Below are positions 10,355 through 20,011 of a stretch of DNA of 64,000 nt, piece by piece. The DNA lies in assembly GCF_030332225.1 (NCBI RefSeq), contig NZ_JAOWIF010000031.1, positions 496,001 to 560,000 on the forward strand, in the 5' to 3' direction. The notes beneath the pieces are model-generated. The model was not told the DNA's origin, did not search any database, and worked only from the letters and a program-made list of their open reading frames with translations. Position numbers and translations under genes: made by a program. Position 1 is the first letter of the stretch. Each line of letters starts with the position of its first letter. The DNA comes from Citrobacter sp. Cu233 (GTDB lineage: Bacteria > Pseudomonadota > Gammaproteobacteria > Enterobacterales > Enterobacteriaceae).

Positions 10355-12388
10355 TTATTTCACCTGCTGACCTGGTTTAGCACCGTCATCCGGGCTTAAC
10401 AGGAAGATGTCTTTTCCGCCAGGGCCTGCTGCCATCACCATCCCTTCAGAGATACCGAAGCGCATCTTACGCGGAGCCAGGTTCGCCACCATAATGGTCT
10501 GGCGGCCAATCAGGGCTTGGGGATCCGGGTAGGCAGAGCGAATACCGGAGAAGACGTTACGCTTCTCACCACCGAGATCCAACGTCAGACGCAGCAGTTT
10601 GTCGGAACCTTCCACGAACTCGGCGTTTTCAATCAGCGCCACGCGTAGATCAACTTTGGCGAAATCGTCAAAGGTGATGGTGTCCTGGATAGGGTCATCC
10701 GCCAGCGGGCCGGTCACCGGTGCGGCTGCGGCTTTCACTTCTTCTTTGGACGCTTCCACCAGCGCTTCAACCTGTTTCATGTCGATACGGTTGTAGAGCG
10801 CCTTAAAGGTGTTGACCTTGTGACCGAGCAGTGGTTGCTCAATGGAATCCCAGGTCAGCTCACTGTTCAGGAATGCCTCAACACGTTCAGCAAGCGTCGG
10901 CAGTACCGGTTTCAGGTATGTCATCAGGACGCGGAACAGGTTAATACCCATGGAGCAAATTGCCTGCAGGTCGGCGTCACGGCCTTCCTGTTTAGCCACA
11001 ACCCATGGTGCCTGTTCGTCAACATAGCGATTCGCCACGTCGGCCAGCGCCATAATTTCGCGGATTGCTTTACCGAATTCGCGGCTTTCCCACGCTTCAC
11101 CGATGACTGCAGCTGCGTCGGTAAAGGTTTTGTACAGCGCCGGATCGGCCAGTTCGGTGGCCAGAATACCGTCAAAGCGTTTAGCAATAAATCCTGCGTT
11201 ACGGGAAGCCAGGTTCACGACTTTGTTGACGATATCGGCGTTAACACGCTGAACAAAATCTTCCAGGTTCAGGTCGATATCATCAATGCGCGAAGAGAGT
11301 TTCGCGGTGTAGTAGTAACGCAGACTGTCAGCATCAAAGTGTTTCAGCCAGGTGCTGGCTTTAATGAAGGTCCCGCGAGACTTGGACATCTTCGCGCCGT
11401 TTACTGTGACATACCCGTGAACGAACAGGTTAGTCGGTTTGCGGAAGTTGCTGCCTTCCAGCATGGCAGGCCAGAACAGGCTGTGGAAGTAAACGATATC
11501 TTTACCGATGAAGTGATACAGCTCCGCATCGGAGTCTTTCTTCCAGTACTCATCAAAGCTGACGGTGTCGCCACGTTTGTCGCACAGGTTTTTGAACGAA
11601 CCCATATAGCCAATTGGCGCATCCAGCCAGACATAAAAATATTTACCCGGCGCATTCGGAATTTCAAAACCGAAGTACGGAGAATCGCGGGAAATATCCC
11701 ACTGCTGCAGGCCAGATTCAAACCACTCCTGCATTTTGTTGGCAACCTGCTCCTGCAACGCGCCGCTGCGCGTCCACGCCTGCAGCATTTCGCTGAACGA
11801 CGGCAGATCGAAGAAGAAGTGCTCGGAGTCACGCATTACCGGTGTCGCACCGGAAACAACGGATTTCGGTTCGATAAGTTCGGTCGGGCTGTAGGTTGCG
11901 CCGCACACTTCGCAGTTATCGCCGTACTGATCCGGAGATTTACATTTCGGGCAGGTACCTTTAACAAAACGATCCGGCAGGAACATGCCTTTTTCTGGAT
12001 CGTAAAGCTGAGAGATGGTGCGGTTCTTAATAAAACCGTTTTCCTTCAGGCGTGTGTAAATAAGCTCGGACAACTCACGGTTCTCTTCGCTGTGCGTAGA
12101 GTGGTAGTTGTCATAGCTGATGTCAAAACCTGCAAAATCAGTCTGATGCTCCTGACTCATTTCACCGATCATCTGCTCAGGTGTAATACCAAGCTGCTGG
12201 GCTTTCAGCATGATTGGCGTACCGTGTGCGTCGTCCGCGCAGATGAAGTTAACCTGGTGGCCGCGCATTCGCTGGTAACGGACCCAGACATCAGCCTGGA
12301 TGTGCTCCAGCATATGGCCGAGGTGGATTGAGCCGTTGGCGTACGGCAGCGCGCACGTTACCAGAATTTTCTTCGCGACTTGAGTCAT
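10355..12388 (-). CDS. metG: Methionyl-tRNA synthetase
   Basis: Charges tRNA-Met for initiation and elongation. 677 aa from the ATG at 12388 ([20 protein letters not shown]), identical in length to E. coli MetG; the upstream in-frame ATG would add three residues. Seen: the HIGH-type signature (HLGH), the zinc knuckle with [24 protein letters not shown] near residue 333, the anticodon-binding helical domain, and the C-terminal tRNA_bind/dimerisation domain ([20 protein letters not shown] to [14 protein letters not shown]). It is divergent from mrp. Confidence 0.98.
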   Translation of the reverse strand: MTQVAKKILVTCALPYANGSIHLGHMLEHIQADVWVRYQRMRGHQVNFICADDAHGTPIMLKAQQLGITPEQMIGEMSQEHQTDFAGFDISYDNYHSTHSEENRELSELIYTRLKENGFIKNRTISQLYDPEKGMFLPDRFVKGTCPKCKSPDQYGDNCEVCGATYSPTELIEPKSVVSGATPVMRDSEHFFFDLPSFSEMLQAWTRSGALQEQVANKMQEWFESGLQQWDISRDSPYFGFEIPNAPGKYFYVWLDAPIGYMGSFKNLCDKRGDTVSFDEYWKKDSDAELYHFIGKDIVYFHSLFWPAMLEGSNFRKPTNLFVHGYVTVNGAKMSKSRGTFIKASTWLKHFDADSLRYYYTAKLSSRIDDIDLNLEDFVQRVNADIVNKVVNLASRNAGFIAKRFDGILATELADPALYKTFTDAAAVIGEAWESREFGKAIREIMALADVANRYVDEQAPWVVAKQEGRDADLQAICSMGINLFRVLMTYLKPVLPTLAERVEAFLNSELTWDSIEQPLLGHKVNTFKALYNRIDMKQVEALVEASKEEVKAAAAPVTGPLADDPIQDTITFDDFAKVDLRVALIENAEFVEGSDKLLRLTLDLGGEKRNVFSGIRSAYPDPQALIGRQTIMVANLAPRKMRFGISEGMVMAAGPGGKDIFLLSPDDGAKPGQQVK

Positions 12389-12552
12389 AGTGGGCAATTA
12401 CTTCTTTTGTAGTGAAAAGGGCTTTGATAGTACCAAAATGGTAATTACTGCGCCAAGTGATAAGGGCATTTATCCTTAAATGAATAATTGTTGCGGTTGG
12501 AGTAAACTACTCGCTGACAATCGTCTTTTCAGAACAACAAAAAGGAGTCGGG

Positions 12553-13662
12553 ATGAACGCACAATCCCAGGCCAAATCACCAGAAACCCTGCGCGCCATG
12601 GTCGCCGGGACGCTGGCGAATTTTCAGCATTCAACCCTGAAGCATAATCTGACGACGTTAAAAGCGTTGCACCATGTCGCCTGGATGGATGACACGTTGC
12701 ACGTTGAGCTGGTGATGCCGTTCGTCTGGCACAGCGCGTTTGAAGTGTTAAAAGAGCAATGCAGTGCCGATCTATTGCGCATCACCGGCGCGAAAGCCAT
12801 TGACTGGAAGCTGTCGCACAATATCGCGACGCTGAAACGCGTGAAAAACCAGCCGGGTATTAATGGTGTGAAAAACATCATTGCTGTGAGTTCCGGCAAA
12901 GGTGGTGTGGGTAAATCCTCCACTGCGGTGAACCTGGCTCTGGCGCTGGCAGCCGAAGGGGCGAAAGTAGGTATTCTGGATGCCGACATTTATGGTCCGT
13001 CCATTCCGACCATGCTCGGTGCGGAAAATCAGCGCCCAACCTCGCCAGATGGCACCCATATGGCGCCGATTATGTCTCATGGCCTGGCAACCAATTCCAT
13101 TGGATATCTGGTAACCGATGACAATGCGATGGTGTGGCGTGGACCAATGGCCAGCAAAGCGTTGTTACAAATGCTGCAAGAGACCTTATGGCCGGATCTT
13201 GATTATCTGGTTCTGGATATGCCGCCGGGTACGGGTGACATTCAGCTGACGCTGGCGCAGAACATTCCGGTAACCGGCGCGGTAGTGGTCACGACGCCGC
13301 AGGACATCGCGCTGATCGATGCGAAAAAAGGCATCGTGATGTTCGAAAAAGTGGAAGTACCGGTGCTGGGTATTGTGGAAAATATGAGCATGCATATTTG
13401 CAGCAACTGCGGTCATCATGAACCGATTTTCGGCACGGGTGGCGCACAAAAGCTGGCTGAGCAATATCACACCCAACTGTTGGGACAGATGCCGCTGCAT
13501 ATTTCCTTGCGTGAAGATCTCGACCGCGGTATGCCGACGGTTATCAGTCGTCCTGACAGTGAGTTTACCGCGATTTATCGCGATCTGGCCGGCCGTGTCG
13601 CCGCCCAGCTCTACTGGCAGGGAGAGGTTATTCCGGGGGAAATAGCTTTTCGCGCAGTGTAA
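12553..13662 (+). CDS. mrp: Iron-sulfur cluster carrier ATPase Mrp
   Basis: Mrp/ApbC family P-loop NTPase (369 aa) that binds and transfers Fe-S clusters in the cytoplasm. The N-terminal DUF59-like region (residues 1-90) is followed by the deviant Walker A SSGKGGVGKSS near residue 115, the switch motif DADIYGPSIPTML, DMPPGTGD and the cluster-binding CSNCGHHEP near residue 283. A strong AAGGAG lies before the ATG. It is divergent from metG and upstream of the fimbrial cluster, as in E. coli. Confidence 0.97.
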   Translation: MNAQSQAKSPETLRAMVAGTLANFQHSTLKHNLTTLKALHHVAWMDDTLHVELVMPFVWHSAFEVLKEQCSADLLRITGAKAIDWKLSHNIATLKRVKNQPGINGVKNIIAVSSGKGGVGKSSTAVNLALALAAEGAKVGILDADIYGPSIPTMLGAENQRPTSPDGTHMAPIMSHGLATNSIGYLVTDDNAMVWRGPMASKALLQMLQETLWPDLDYLVLDMPPGTGDIQLTLAQNIPVTGAVVVTTPQDIALIDAKKGIVMFEKVEVPVLGIVENMSMHICSNCGHHEPIFGTGGAQKLAEQYHTQLLGQMPLHISLREDLDRGMPTVISRPDSEFTAIYRDLAGRVAAQLYWQGEVIPGEIAFRAV

Positions 13663-13679
13663 TTTATCGCATTAAATAT

Positions 13680-13716
13680 TATTCACCACATCAATAATAT
13701 ATTGATGTGGTGAATA
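13680..13716. repeat. Perfect 16-base inverted repeat after mrp
   Basis: Arms TATTCACCACATCAAT-type, 15 bases perfect (13681-13695 and 13701-13715) plus one flanking pair, around the 5-base loop AATAT. No T run follows on either strand, so it is not a textbook terminator. It could be an mRNA-stabilising hairpin of mrp or an operator before yehE. Confidence 0.7.
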
Positions 13717-13927
13717 TATAGAGTGAAAAGCGCCGCAATATTGTTTATCCTGCCTGTAAAATCCATACCTTTTTCCTAATGAATAGCATCAATGCATCAT
13801 TTGAATTGATCAAATCTATCCCATTAATCTACAATTTCAATTGGTTTTAGCGAGGCAGTTAATCCATAATCTACTGGAAGGGCGGCTTGTATGCTGTATT
13901 CCAACCAATACAGGAATAATGAACGTA

Positions 13928-14209
13928 ATGAAAAGAAGTTTATTCTTGGGAGTTATTACTTTGGCTTATGGAATGAGCGCTTCTGTTTTCGCCACAGATA
14001 CTGCTACCTTGAATATCAGTGGTCGAGTAACTGAACCCACCTGTAGCGCTGATGTTGTAAATAACGAAGTGCAGCAACGCTGCGGCAATGCCGTTTCTTT
14101 TTCAAACGTCAAAGAGGGCGTTTCCAATTCAACAAAAAGTGCGGTGACTGAAATTGTTACTGTCGCTGGTGACGCTACACGACAAATTGTGCTGACTCGT
14201 TACGACTAA
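13928..14209 (+). CDS. yehE: YehE, small secreted pilin-like protein
   Basis: 93-aa secreted protein corresponding to E. coli YehE (DUF2574), function unknown. The signal peptide is MKRSLFLGVITLAYGMSASVFA. The short mature part contains TATLNISGRVTEPTCSADV, a second Cys in QQRCG, and ends RQIVLTRYD. The G-x-V-x-x-P-x-C pattern and the penultimate Tyr resemble the first and last strands of chaperone-usher pilins, but the middle of the pilin fold is missing. An ATG at 13919 would add three residues; AGGA at 13912 is nearer to that one, but 13928 gives the E. coli length. It is first in the yehEDCBA cluster. Confidence 0.85.
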   Translation: MKRSLFLGVITLAYGMSASVFATDTATLNISGRVTEPTCSADVVNNEVQQRCGNAVSFSNVKEGVSNSTKSAVTEIVTVAGDATRQIVLTRYD

Positions 14210-14483
14210 TCGAATTTTTACCAACCACGCATTGTTTTGGTGAATGGTACGTGGTTTGGTATTTTCCTAAAGAATTCCTATCAAACAGTTAATTCCCTGA
14301 ATTTATTAATTTTCAAAATAAGACTAATCTCAATTCATTTGTTGTAATTATATTGCATTTGTAATTTGCTTTAAATCAATAAAACAATGCGTTTACATTG
14401 CGGTAACGTTTCTGGTGTGAGAATTTAATTTAAAGGGTTAACCCCTCTTAATAAATAGAAATTAATTCACTAAGGAAGGTACT

Positions 14484-15023
14484 ATGAAACGTTCAATTAT
14501 TTCTGTTGCTATTTTGTCCACTGTATTTATGAGCGCTGGGGCGTTTGCTGCTGATTCTGATCAGGGTGAATTGATTATTACTGGTAAGGTCGTTGGGACA
14601 ACCTGTAAATTTACGGGTGATACCACTGCGACCATTGGTATGAACCAGATTGGTGCTGACAGACTAAATGCCTTAAGTGCTGGAGGTGTTTATGACGGAT
14701 ACTCAAATAAAACCACCGTGCCATTAACTGTTGAATGTACGGGGGATAAAGCACCGAAAATTACTTTCTCCAGTTCTCAATTTGATAGCACTAATAAATA
14801 TATTACACGAAATACCGCAGCAAATAATGGTGCAGGCTTCTCCGTTTACTATGGTGATGATTTTACAAAACAGGTTAACCCCGATACAGGTATTGAGTTA
14901 ACTAAAACAGCAGATAATAAATATACGCTGAATTTTAGTGCACGTTACGCGAAAATTGGTTCAGCCGCTGTCTCTGCGGGTGATGTTGCCTCTTCGCTGA
15001 CGATGACCGTTGTTACTGATTAA
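14484..15023 (+). CDS. yehD: Major fimbrial subunit of the Yeh/Stc fimbria
   Basis: Chaperone-usher pilin, 179 aa. The signal peptide MKRSIISVAILSTVFMSAGA is cleaved at AFA-A. The pilin fold starts GELIITGKVVGTTCKFTG with the first Cys near residue 39 and the second in VECTGDKAP, forming the usual disulfide. The C-terminus SSLTMTVVTD is the donor-strand-like end. AAGGAAGG precedes the ATG. The 274 bases before it are AT-rich and probably hold its own promoter. It is similar to E. coli YehD at the signal peptide and more divergent in the mature part, as expected for an exposed subunit. Confidence 0.93.
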   Translation: MKRSIISVAILSTVFMSAGAFAADSDQGELIITGKVVGTTCKFTGDTTATIGMNQIGADRLNALSAGGVYDGYSNKTTVPLTVECTGDKAPKITFSSSQFDSTNKYITRNTAANNGAGFSVYYGDDFTKQVNPDTGIELTKTADNKYTLNFSARYAKIGSAAVSAGDVASSLTMTVVTD

Positions 15024-15086
15024 GATTACTATCCTGTTTGTCGGCGGCTCTGGTCGCCGATTATTTCCGTAGTAAGGATAATTATA

Positions 15087-15767
15087 ATGAAAAAAATAAT
15101 AATATTATTATTGGCTGGCACAGTATTGCCTGCGTGGGGAGGCGTTTACATTTACGGCACGCGTGTCATTTATCCGGCACAGAAAAAAGAAATTACCGTG
15201 CAGTTAATGAATGAAGGCAATCGTAGTGCGCTGGTCCAATCGTGGATTGACGATGGTGACGCCAGCCTGCCACCGGAGAAAATTCACGTACCGTTTGTGA
15301 TGACGCCACCGGTGGCAAAAGTTAGCGGTAGTTCCGGCCAGCAGCTAAAGATTAAGCAACTGGCAAATACGCTGCCAAAAGATCGTGAAAGTCTTTTTTT
15401 TCTTAATGTGTTAGATATTCCTCCTAATTCTGCGGAATCAGAAGGTAAGAATATGATTAAATTTGCTATGCAGAATCGCATCAAATTTATTTATCGCCCG
15501 CAAGGTATTACCAGTGTGGACGAAAAAAGTTTTTCTCGCTTAAGTATCAAATATGCCAGTGGTGGTATTAATATCAAAAACAATTCCGCCAACTGGATAA
15601 CGATACCTGAATTAGTAGGTCATACTAAAATAAATAGCGAGACAGTGTTACTTGCTCCGTGGTCAGATAAAAAGTTGAGCACCACCGCTATGGTTAGTCA
15701 TTACAAAATCACGCTTATTGACGATTACGGTAATTATTTGAGTGAAAAAATAAAAACTGAAAAATAG
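15087..15767 (+). CDS. yehC: Periplasmic fimbrial chaperone
   Basis: PapD-like chaperone (226 aa) that donates its G1 strand to pilins in the periplasm. Signal peptide MKKIIILLLAGTVLPAWG; N-terminal Ig domain with the family motif GTRVIYPAQKKEITVQLMN, the conserved SWIDDGD and FVMTPPVAKV, and LFFLNVLDIPPNS leading into the linker. The C-terminal domain is short. It lies 63 bases after yehD and 14 bases before the usher gene, so one transcript is likely. Confidence 0.94.
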   Translation: MKKIIILLLAGTVLPAWGGVYIYGTRVIYPAQKKEITVQLMNEGNRSALVQSWIDDGDASLPPEKIHVPFVMTPPVAKVSGSSGQQLKIKQLANTLPKDRESLFFLNVLDIPPNSAESEGKNMIKFAMQNRIKFIYRPQGITSVDEKSFSRLSIKYASGGINIKNNSANWITIPELVGHTKINSETVLLAPWSDKKLSTTAMVSHYKITLIDDYGNYLSEKIKTEK

Positions 15768-15781
15768 CTCAAGGACTGGCT

Positions 15782-18268
15782 ATGTCAAAGATCAATTCGA
15801 TTACACTGACCATCTTGTCGGTGCTGGCAACTTCATTATCTGCATGGGCTGAAGAAGAAACGTTTGATACCCACTTTATGATCGGTGGTTTGAACGGTGA
15901 GAAAATTTCTCGCTATCACATTGATGGCGACAAGCCGATGCCCGGCATATATGAAATGGATGTTTATCTAAATAACCATTGGCGCGGTCATTACGATATT
16001 AATATTAAATCCGAACCGGATTCAACATGCTTATCCTGGACGCAGTTGCAGCAAATTGGTATTCGTACTGAAGGTATTAAAGCAGATAAAGGCGTAGATT
16101 GTGTACCGCTGCGTGCAGCAGTGCAGGGCGGCAGTATTGGTTATGACATTGGGCAATTTATCCTGAATTTAAGCGTGCCTCAGGCATATGTGGTTGAATA
16201 TGAATCAGGATATATGCCGCCTGAAACCTGGGATCGCGGAATTAACGCATTTTATACCTCCTATTATGCCAGCCAGTATTACAGTAATTATAAACTCGGC
16301 GGAAATGATAAAAGCAGCTATGTCAATCTGAACAGCGGATTGAATTTGCTGGACTGGCAACTGCATTCAAATGCCAACTATACGAAAGGCAATGAAGGTA
16401 GCGGCGAATGGAAAAGTAATACCTTATATATGGAACGGGGTATCCCGTCCATCTTTGGTACATTGCGTGCCGGGGACATATATACCGGCTCGGATATTTT
16501 TGACGCCGTACGGTTTCGTGGTGTGCGTATCTGGCGCGATATGCAAATGTTACCGAACTCAAAACAGAATTTTACGCCAGTAGTACGCGGAATTGCCCAG
16601 AGCAATGCGCTGGTGTCTATTGAACAAAACGGTTTTGTTATTTATCAGAAAGAGGTCTCCCCGGGGCCATTCGCCATTGATGATTTGCAGCTTGCGGGTG
16701 GCGGTGCGGATCTGGACGTTAGTGTTAAAGAGGCTGATGGTTCGATAAGGCATTACCTGGTGCCTTATTCATCGGTACCCAATATGTTGCAGGCGGGGGG
16801 CGCGAAATATGATGTTGCCGCCGGACGTAGCAACATCGAAGGCGCGAGCAACCAGTCTGATTTTATACAGGGTAGTTACCAGTATGGACTGAATAATCTG
16901 CTAACGATATATGGCGGTTCCATGTTGTCGGATAACTACTCTTCATTTGTACTCGGCACGGGATGGAACACGCCGATTGGTGCGGTTTCTGTAGATGGAA
17001 CGCACTCGCACAGCGAACAGGATAACGGCGTTTTTGACGGGCAGAGTTATCAGGTGGCGTGGAACAAATATGTCACACAGACCGGAACGCAGTTTGCGCT
17101 GGCGGGTTATCGCTACTCTTCGCAGGATTATCGTACCTTCAACGATCACGTGTGGGCGAATAACAAAAATAGTTATGACCGCGATGAAAACGATGTTTAT
17201 GACATTGCGGATTACTACCAGGACGACTTTGGTCGTAAGAACAGTTTTTCGCTTAATATCAATCAAGCATTACCCGAAAACTGGGGATTCCTGGCGGTCA
17301 GTGGCCTGTGGCGCGACTACTGGCAACGTAGCGGGACGGGCAAAGATTATCAGTTGAGTTATTCGAACGCCTGGCAACGTATCAGCTATACCTTTTCCGT
17401 TAGCCAGACGTACGATGAGGATAACCACGCGGATAAGCGTTTTAACCTGTATATCTCCATTCCGTTTTCGTGGGGGGATGGCATTTCTACGCCGCGGCGC
17501 GATTTGTTTGTCTCCAACTCGACAACATTTGATGATGATGGTTATCAGTCGAATAACACCAGCTTAAGCGGCGTAGCAGGTAGTCGTGATCAATTCAGCT
17601 ACGGCGCTAACTTCAGTCATCAGCGGCAGGGGAGCGAGACAACGGTGGGGGGTAACCTGGCCTGGCGCGCGCCTATGGCAACCATTGGCAGCAGTTATAG
17701 CCAATCGAATAAATATCAGCAGGTCAGCGGCAATATTCAGGGGGGGTTGGTGGTGTGGTCAGAGGGTGTCGCGTTAGCTCCTCGGCTTTCCGATACATTT
17801 GCCATTGTTAAAGCGCCTGGATTACAGGGCGCGGCGGTGCAGGGACATCGTTACCTGACAACCAACAGCAAAGGTTACGCGGTTTATGACAGTCTGACGC
17901 CGTACCGTGAAAATATGCTGATGCTGGATCTTTCCGACAGTAATAGCGATGTGGCGTTACTGGGCAATCGAAAAGGCGCTGTACCCTATCGTGGCGCGGT
18001 CGTAATGATGGAGTTTGAAACCGATCGGCGTAAACCCTGGTACTTCCTTGCCGAGCGTCCGGACGGCTCTCCGTTATCGTTCGGTTATGAAGTGGAAGAT
18101 AATATCGGTAATAATGTTGGCCTGGTGGGGCAGGGGAGCCGGTTATTTATTCGCACCAACGACATTCCTGCCTCGGTACGCGTCGCAGTTAATAAACAGC
18201 AGGGGCAGTTCTGTACGATTACCTTCGACAAGGTGATTGATGAGAATAAAGCCTATATTTGCCGCTAA
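15782..18268 (+). CDS. yehB: Outer-membrane fimbrial usher
   Basis: Usher (828 aa) that assembles and exports the Yeh fimbria through the outer membrane. Signal peptide of about 23 residues, then the PapC N-terminal domain (TFDTHFMIGG, PGIYEMDVYLNN), the beta-barrel with RGIAQSNALVSIEQNGFVIY and PGPFAIDDL marking the plug region, and the C-terminal domains (GQGSRLFIRTN, CTITFDKVIDENKAYICR). Cys pairs are present at both ends. Length is close to E. coli YehB. The stop is 11 bases before the chosen start of yehA. Confidence 0.95.
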   Translation: MSKINSITLTILSVLATSLSAWAEEETFDTHFMIGGLNGEKISRYHIDGDKPMPGIYEMDVYLNNHWRGHYDINIKSEPDSTCLSWTQLQQIGIRTEGIKADKGVDCVPLRAAVQGGSIGYDIGQFILNLSVPQAYVVEYESGYMPPETWDRGINAFYTSYYASQYYSNYKLGGNDKSSYVNLNSGLNLLDWQLHSNANYTKGNEGSGEWKSNTLYMERGIPSIFGTLRAGDIYTGSDIFDAVRFRGVRIWRDMQMLPNSKQNFTPVVRGIAQSNALVSIEQNGFVIYQKEVSPGPFAIDDLQLAGGGADLDVSVKEADGSIRHYLVPYSSVPNMLQAGGAKYDVAAGRSNIEGASNQSDFIQGSYQYGLNNLLTIYGGSMLSDNYSSFVLGTGWNTPIGAVSVDGTHSHSEQDNGVFDGQSYQVAWNKYVTQTGTQFALAGYRYSSQDYRTFNDHVWANNKNSYDRDENDVYDIADYYQDDFGRKNSFSLNINQALPENWGFLAVSGLWRDYWQRSGTGKDYQLSYSNAWQRISYTFSVSQTYDEDNHADKRFNLYISIPFSWGDGISTPRRDLFVSNSTTFDDDGYQSNNTSLSGVAGSRDQFSYGANFSHQRQGSETTVGGNLAWRAPMATIGSSYSQSNKYQQVSGNIQGGLVVWSEGVALAPRLSDTFAIVKAPGLQGAAVQGHRYLTTNSKGYAVYDSLTPYRENMLMLDLSDSNSDVALLGNRKGAVPYRGAVVMMEFETDRRKPWYFLAERPDGSPLSFGYEVEDNIGNNVGLVGQGSRLFIRTNDIPASVRVAVNKQQGQFCTITFDKVIDENKAYICR

Positions 18269-18279
18269 GGATGCAAGAT

Positions 18280-19260
18280 ATGAAAGGATACGTATTTTTA
18301 ATATTTCTGCTGTTGTCATCCTTTGGAGCTCAGGCTGGATGTACATTTCAGACAAAAAATGGCGGGTTGACGGCAATTAATCTGGATATGACATCCGGAA
18401 CAGCGACGAACCAACTGAATCTCAATTCCAGTGGCGATATAACGTGTACTGCCAATAGTGATAGCTTATATTTTACAACGCCATTAACGAATTATATTGT
18501 TGCTATTCAGAGTAGCAGCGGCAAGAAGGTTTTAATTAATATCAATCTAACGAGCAGTGATTTTCCCGTTAGTATTGGAAGGAAAACAGTTAGCGCCGGT
18601 GAAACACTGAATACCAAAAAACTCACGATTACAGCAGGTTATGTCAATTCAGGGACGGCTAAGCAGACAGTCTCCGGTGATGCGTTTAGTCTGAGTGACC
18701 CGGCAGTCAGTATTACATCTGAGAACTCATGTACATCAAACTGGTTAGCTTATCTTTATTGCTGGATTACCGGGCGTTTGTCGGGAAATTCTGCTTTTAC
18801 ACAGAATTTAAGCTTTACAGTAACGCATAAACCCACAACCTGCCGTTTTTCAAAACCGACATACTATATTAATATGAAAGATATAACGTTAAGTAACCTG
18901 ATAGGAAATAATAATGAAACAGGTTACGTAGATCTGGTATTAAATTGTGAAGGTATATATAACGTCACCACCAATCCCGTAAGTTTTAAGGTTGCGCGAG
19001 GTGACTGGGATGAAAGCGGGAAGATACTGAAAAATACCGCGACGAATGGTGCAAAAGGGGTCGGGTTCCAGATTTACAACGGTACCAAGACGACTCCCCT
19101 AAAACAGGGGGATACTCTGATGGACAGAATAGCTAAACTGGAGACAATCAACAATCAGTACACTTTCCCTATTATTGCGAAATATGTTCACGTGACAGGG
19201 GAATCACTACGACCGGGTGAAGTACAAAGCAAAGTCATATTTTCAGTATCTTATGACTAA
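18280..19260 (+). CDS. yehA: Fimbrial tip adhesin-like protein
   Basis: Two-domain subunit (326 aa) at the end of the usher operon, where tip adhesins sit. Signal peptide MKGYVFLIFLLLSSFGAQA; an N-terminal lectin-like region of unknown ligand with Cys in GCTFQTKNG and ITCTANSD; and a C-terminal pilin domain starting near KPTTCRFSKPTYYINMKDI and ending KVIFSVSYD. I chose ATG 18280 because TAAGG lies at good distance; ATG 18271 is possible. It is followed by a strong terminator. Confidence 0.9.
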   Translation: MKGYVFLIFLLLSSFGAQAGCTFQTKNGGLTAINLDMTSGTATNQLNLNSSGDITCTANSDSLYFTTPLTNYIVAIQSSSGKKVLININLTSSDFPVSIGRKTVSAGETLNTKKLTITAGYVNSGTAKQTVSGDAFSLSDPAVSITSENSCTSNWLAYLYCWITGRLSGNSAFTQNLSFTVTHKPTTCRFSKPTYYINMKDITLSNLIGNNNETGYVDLVLNCEGIYNVTTNPVSFKVARGDWDESGKILKNTATNGAKGVGFQIYNGTKTTPLKQGDTLMDRIAKLETINNQYTFPIIAKYVHVTGESLRPGEVQSKVIFSVSYD

Positions 19261-19283
19261 CTAGCCTGATGTAATCCGCTTAA

Positions 19284-19314
19284 AAAATGTACCTTCGTTA
19301 TGAAGGTACATTTT
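19284..19314. terminator. Bidirectional terminator between yehA and rcnB
   Basis: Perfect 13-base stem AAAATGTACCTTC / GAAGGTACATTTT around GTTAT. The A and T ends let it act on both convergent genes. Confidence 0.85.
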
Positions 19315-19316
19315 CG

Positions 19317-19643
19317 TTACCGGTGATAAAAAATCTCGCCGTCGTAGGCTTTAATGATTTTGCCGTCGGCATCGTTAATCAGGACATATGCGCCGCCCAT
19401 GTAAGTCCAGTGGGTACCTGCAGTAGGCGCTGGTAAGTTGCGCTGATTCCACTGTTTAATCGCGTATTCATCAGTACGGTACAGTGGCGGGACAGTGTCA
19501 CCAGGTTTGAAATGGGTAAAGTCGGCAATGAAACTGCTCAACTCATATTTATCAATACCTGTGGGGGCAGCGGTTGCAGCCGGCGCGGCCCAGACCGCAC
19601 TGCTTGCGAGCAGTAGTGCACCCAGCAACATTTTCTTCTTCAT
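19317..19643 (-). CDS. rcnB: Periplasmic nickel/cobalt homeostasis protein RcnB
   Basis: Secreted DUF1236/RcnB family protein. In E. coli it tunes Ni/Co export by the RcnA pump. The signal peptide MKKKMLLGALLLASSAVWA is followed by a mature part with DKYELSSFIADFTHFKPGD, GTHWTYMGGAYVLI and YDGEIFYHR. AGAGG stands six bases before the ATG at 19643, which decides for it over the ATG at 19649, although the longer form aligns better with E. coli. The expected partner genes rcnR and rcnA, which in E. coli lie between rcnB and thiM, are missing. Confidence 0.92.
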   Translation of the reverse strand: MKKKMLLGALLLASSAVWAAPAATAAPTGIDKYELSSFIADFTHFKPGDTVPPLYRTDEYAIKQWNQRNLPAPTAGTHWTYMGGAYVLINDADGKIIKAYDGEIFYHR

Positions 19644-19886
19644 ACCCATCCTCTCTACCTGTTCGGGTCATCAAAATTAGCCCTGTATGATTCCTGGCTA
19701 ACAGGACATTTGACAAGCACTATTTTGTGATTACTCCAGTCATTTCGTAAAAAGTGTAAATGAACGTACGGAAACTCGGCAACCGTAACCAGCGGTTTCA
19801 CCGCCAAAGCCTGTTCCGCGCCAATTTACATCGTTAAGAGCAGGCAGTATCCTGTTGCTGAAACCTGAATATTATATTTGTGTTTC

Positions 19887-19972
19887 AACGACTCGGGGTG
19901 CCCTTCCTGGTGAAGGCTGAGAAATACCCGTACCACCTGATCTGGATAATGCCAGCGTAGGGAAGTCTGACA
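19887..19972 (+). ncRNA. TPP riboswitch (thiM leader)
   Basis: Thiamine pyrophosphate aptamer. The conserved core is present: ACTCGGGGTGCCC, GGCTGAGAAATACCCG, ACCTGATCTGGATAATGCC and AGCGTAGGGAAGT. It is nearly identical to the E. coli thiM aptamer. The expression platform runs to the ATG at 20012 and includes GGCAGGAG, so TPP probably blocks translation initiation of thiM, as known in E. coli. Confidence 0.97.
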
Positions 19973-20011
19973 CTGCTCGTGTCCCTTCTTCACGCGGGCA
20001 GGAGTTGAACC

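Noticed and set aside
10820-12331. 503-codon open frame antisense to metG
   Set aside because: It lies fully within the conserved metG gene on the other strand, has no family features and reads like the mirror of high-GC third positions. Its length is a by-product of metG codon use.
19650-19830. Possible remnant of rcnA or rcnR before the riboswitch
   Set aside because: No convincing stretch of either protein could be read in any frame by eye; a proper TBLASTX would be needed.
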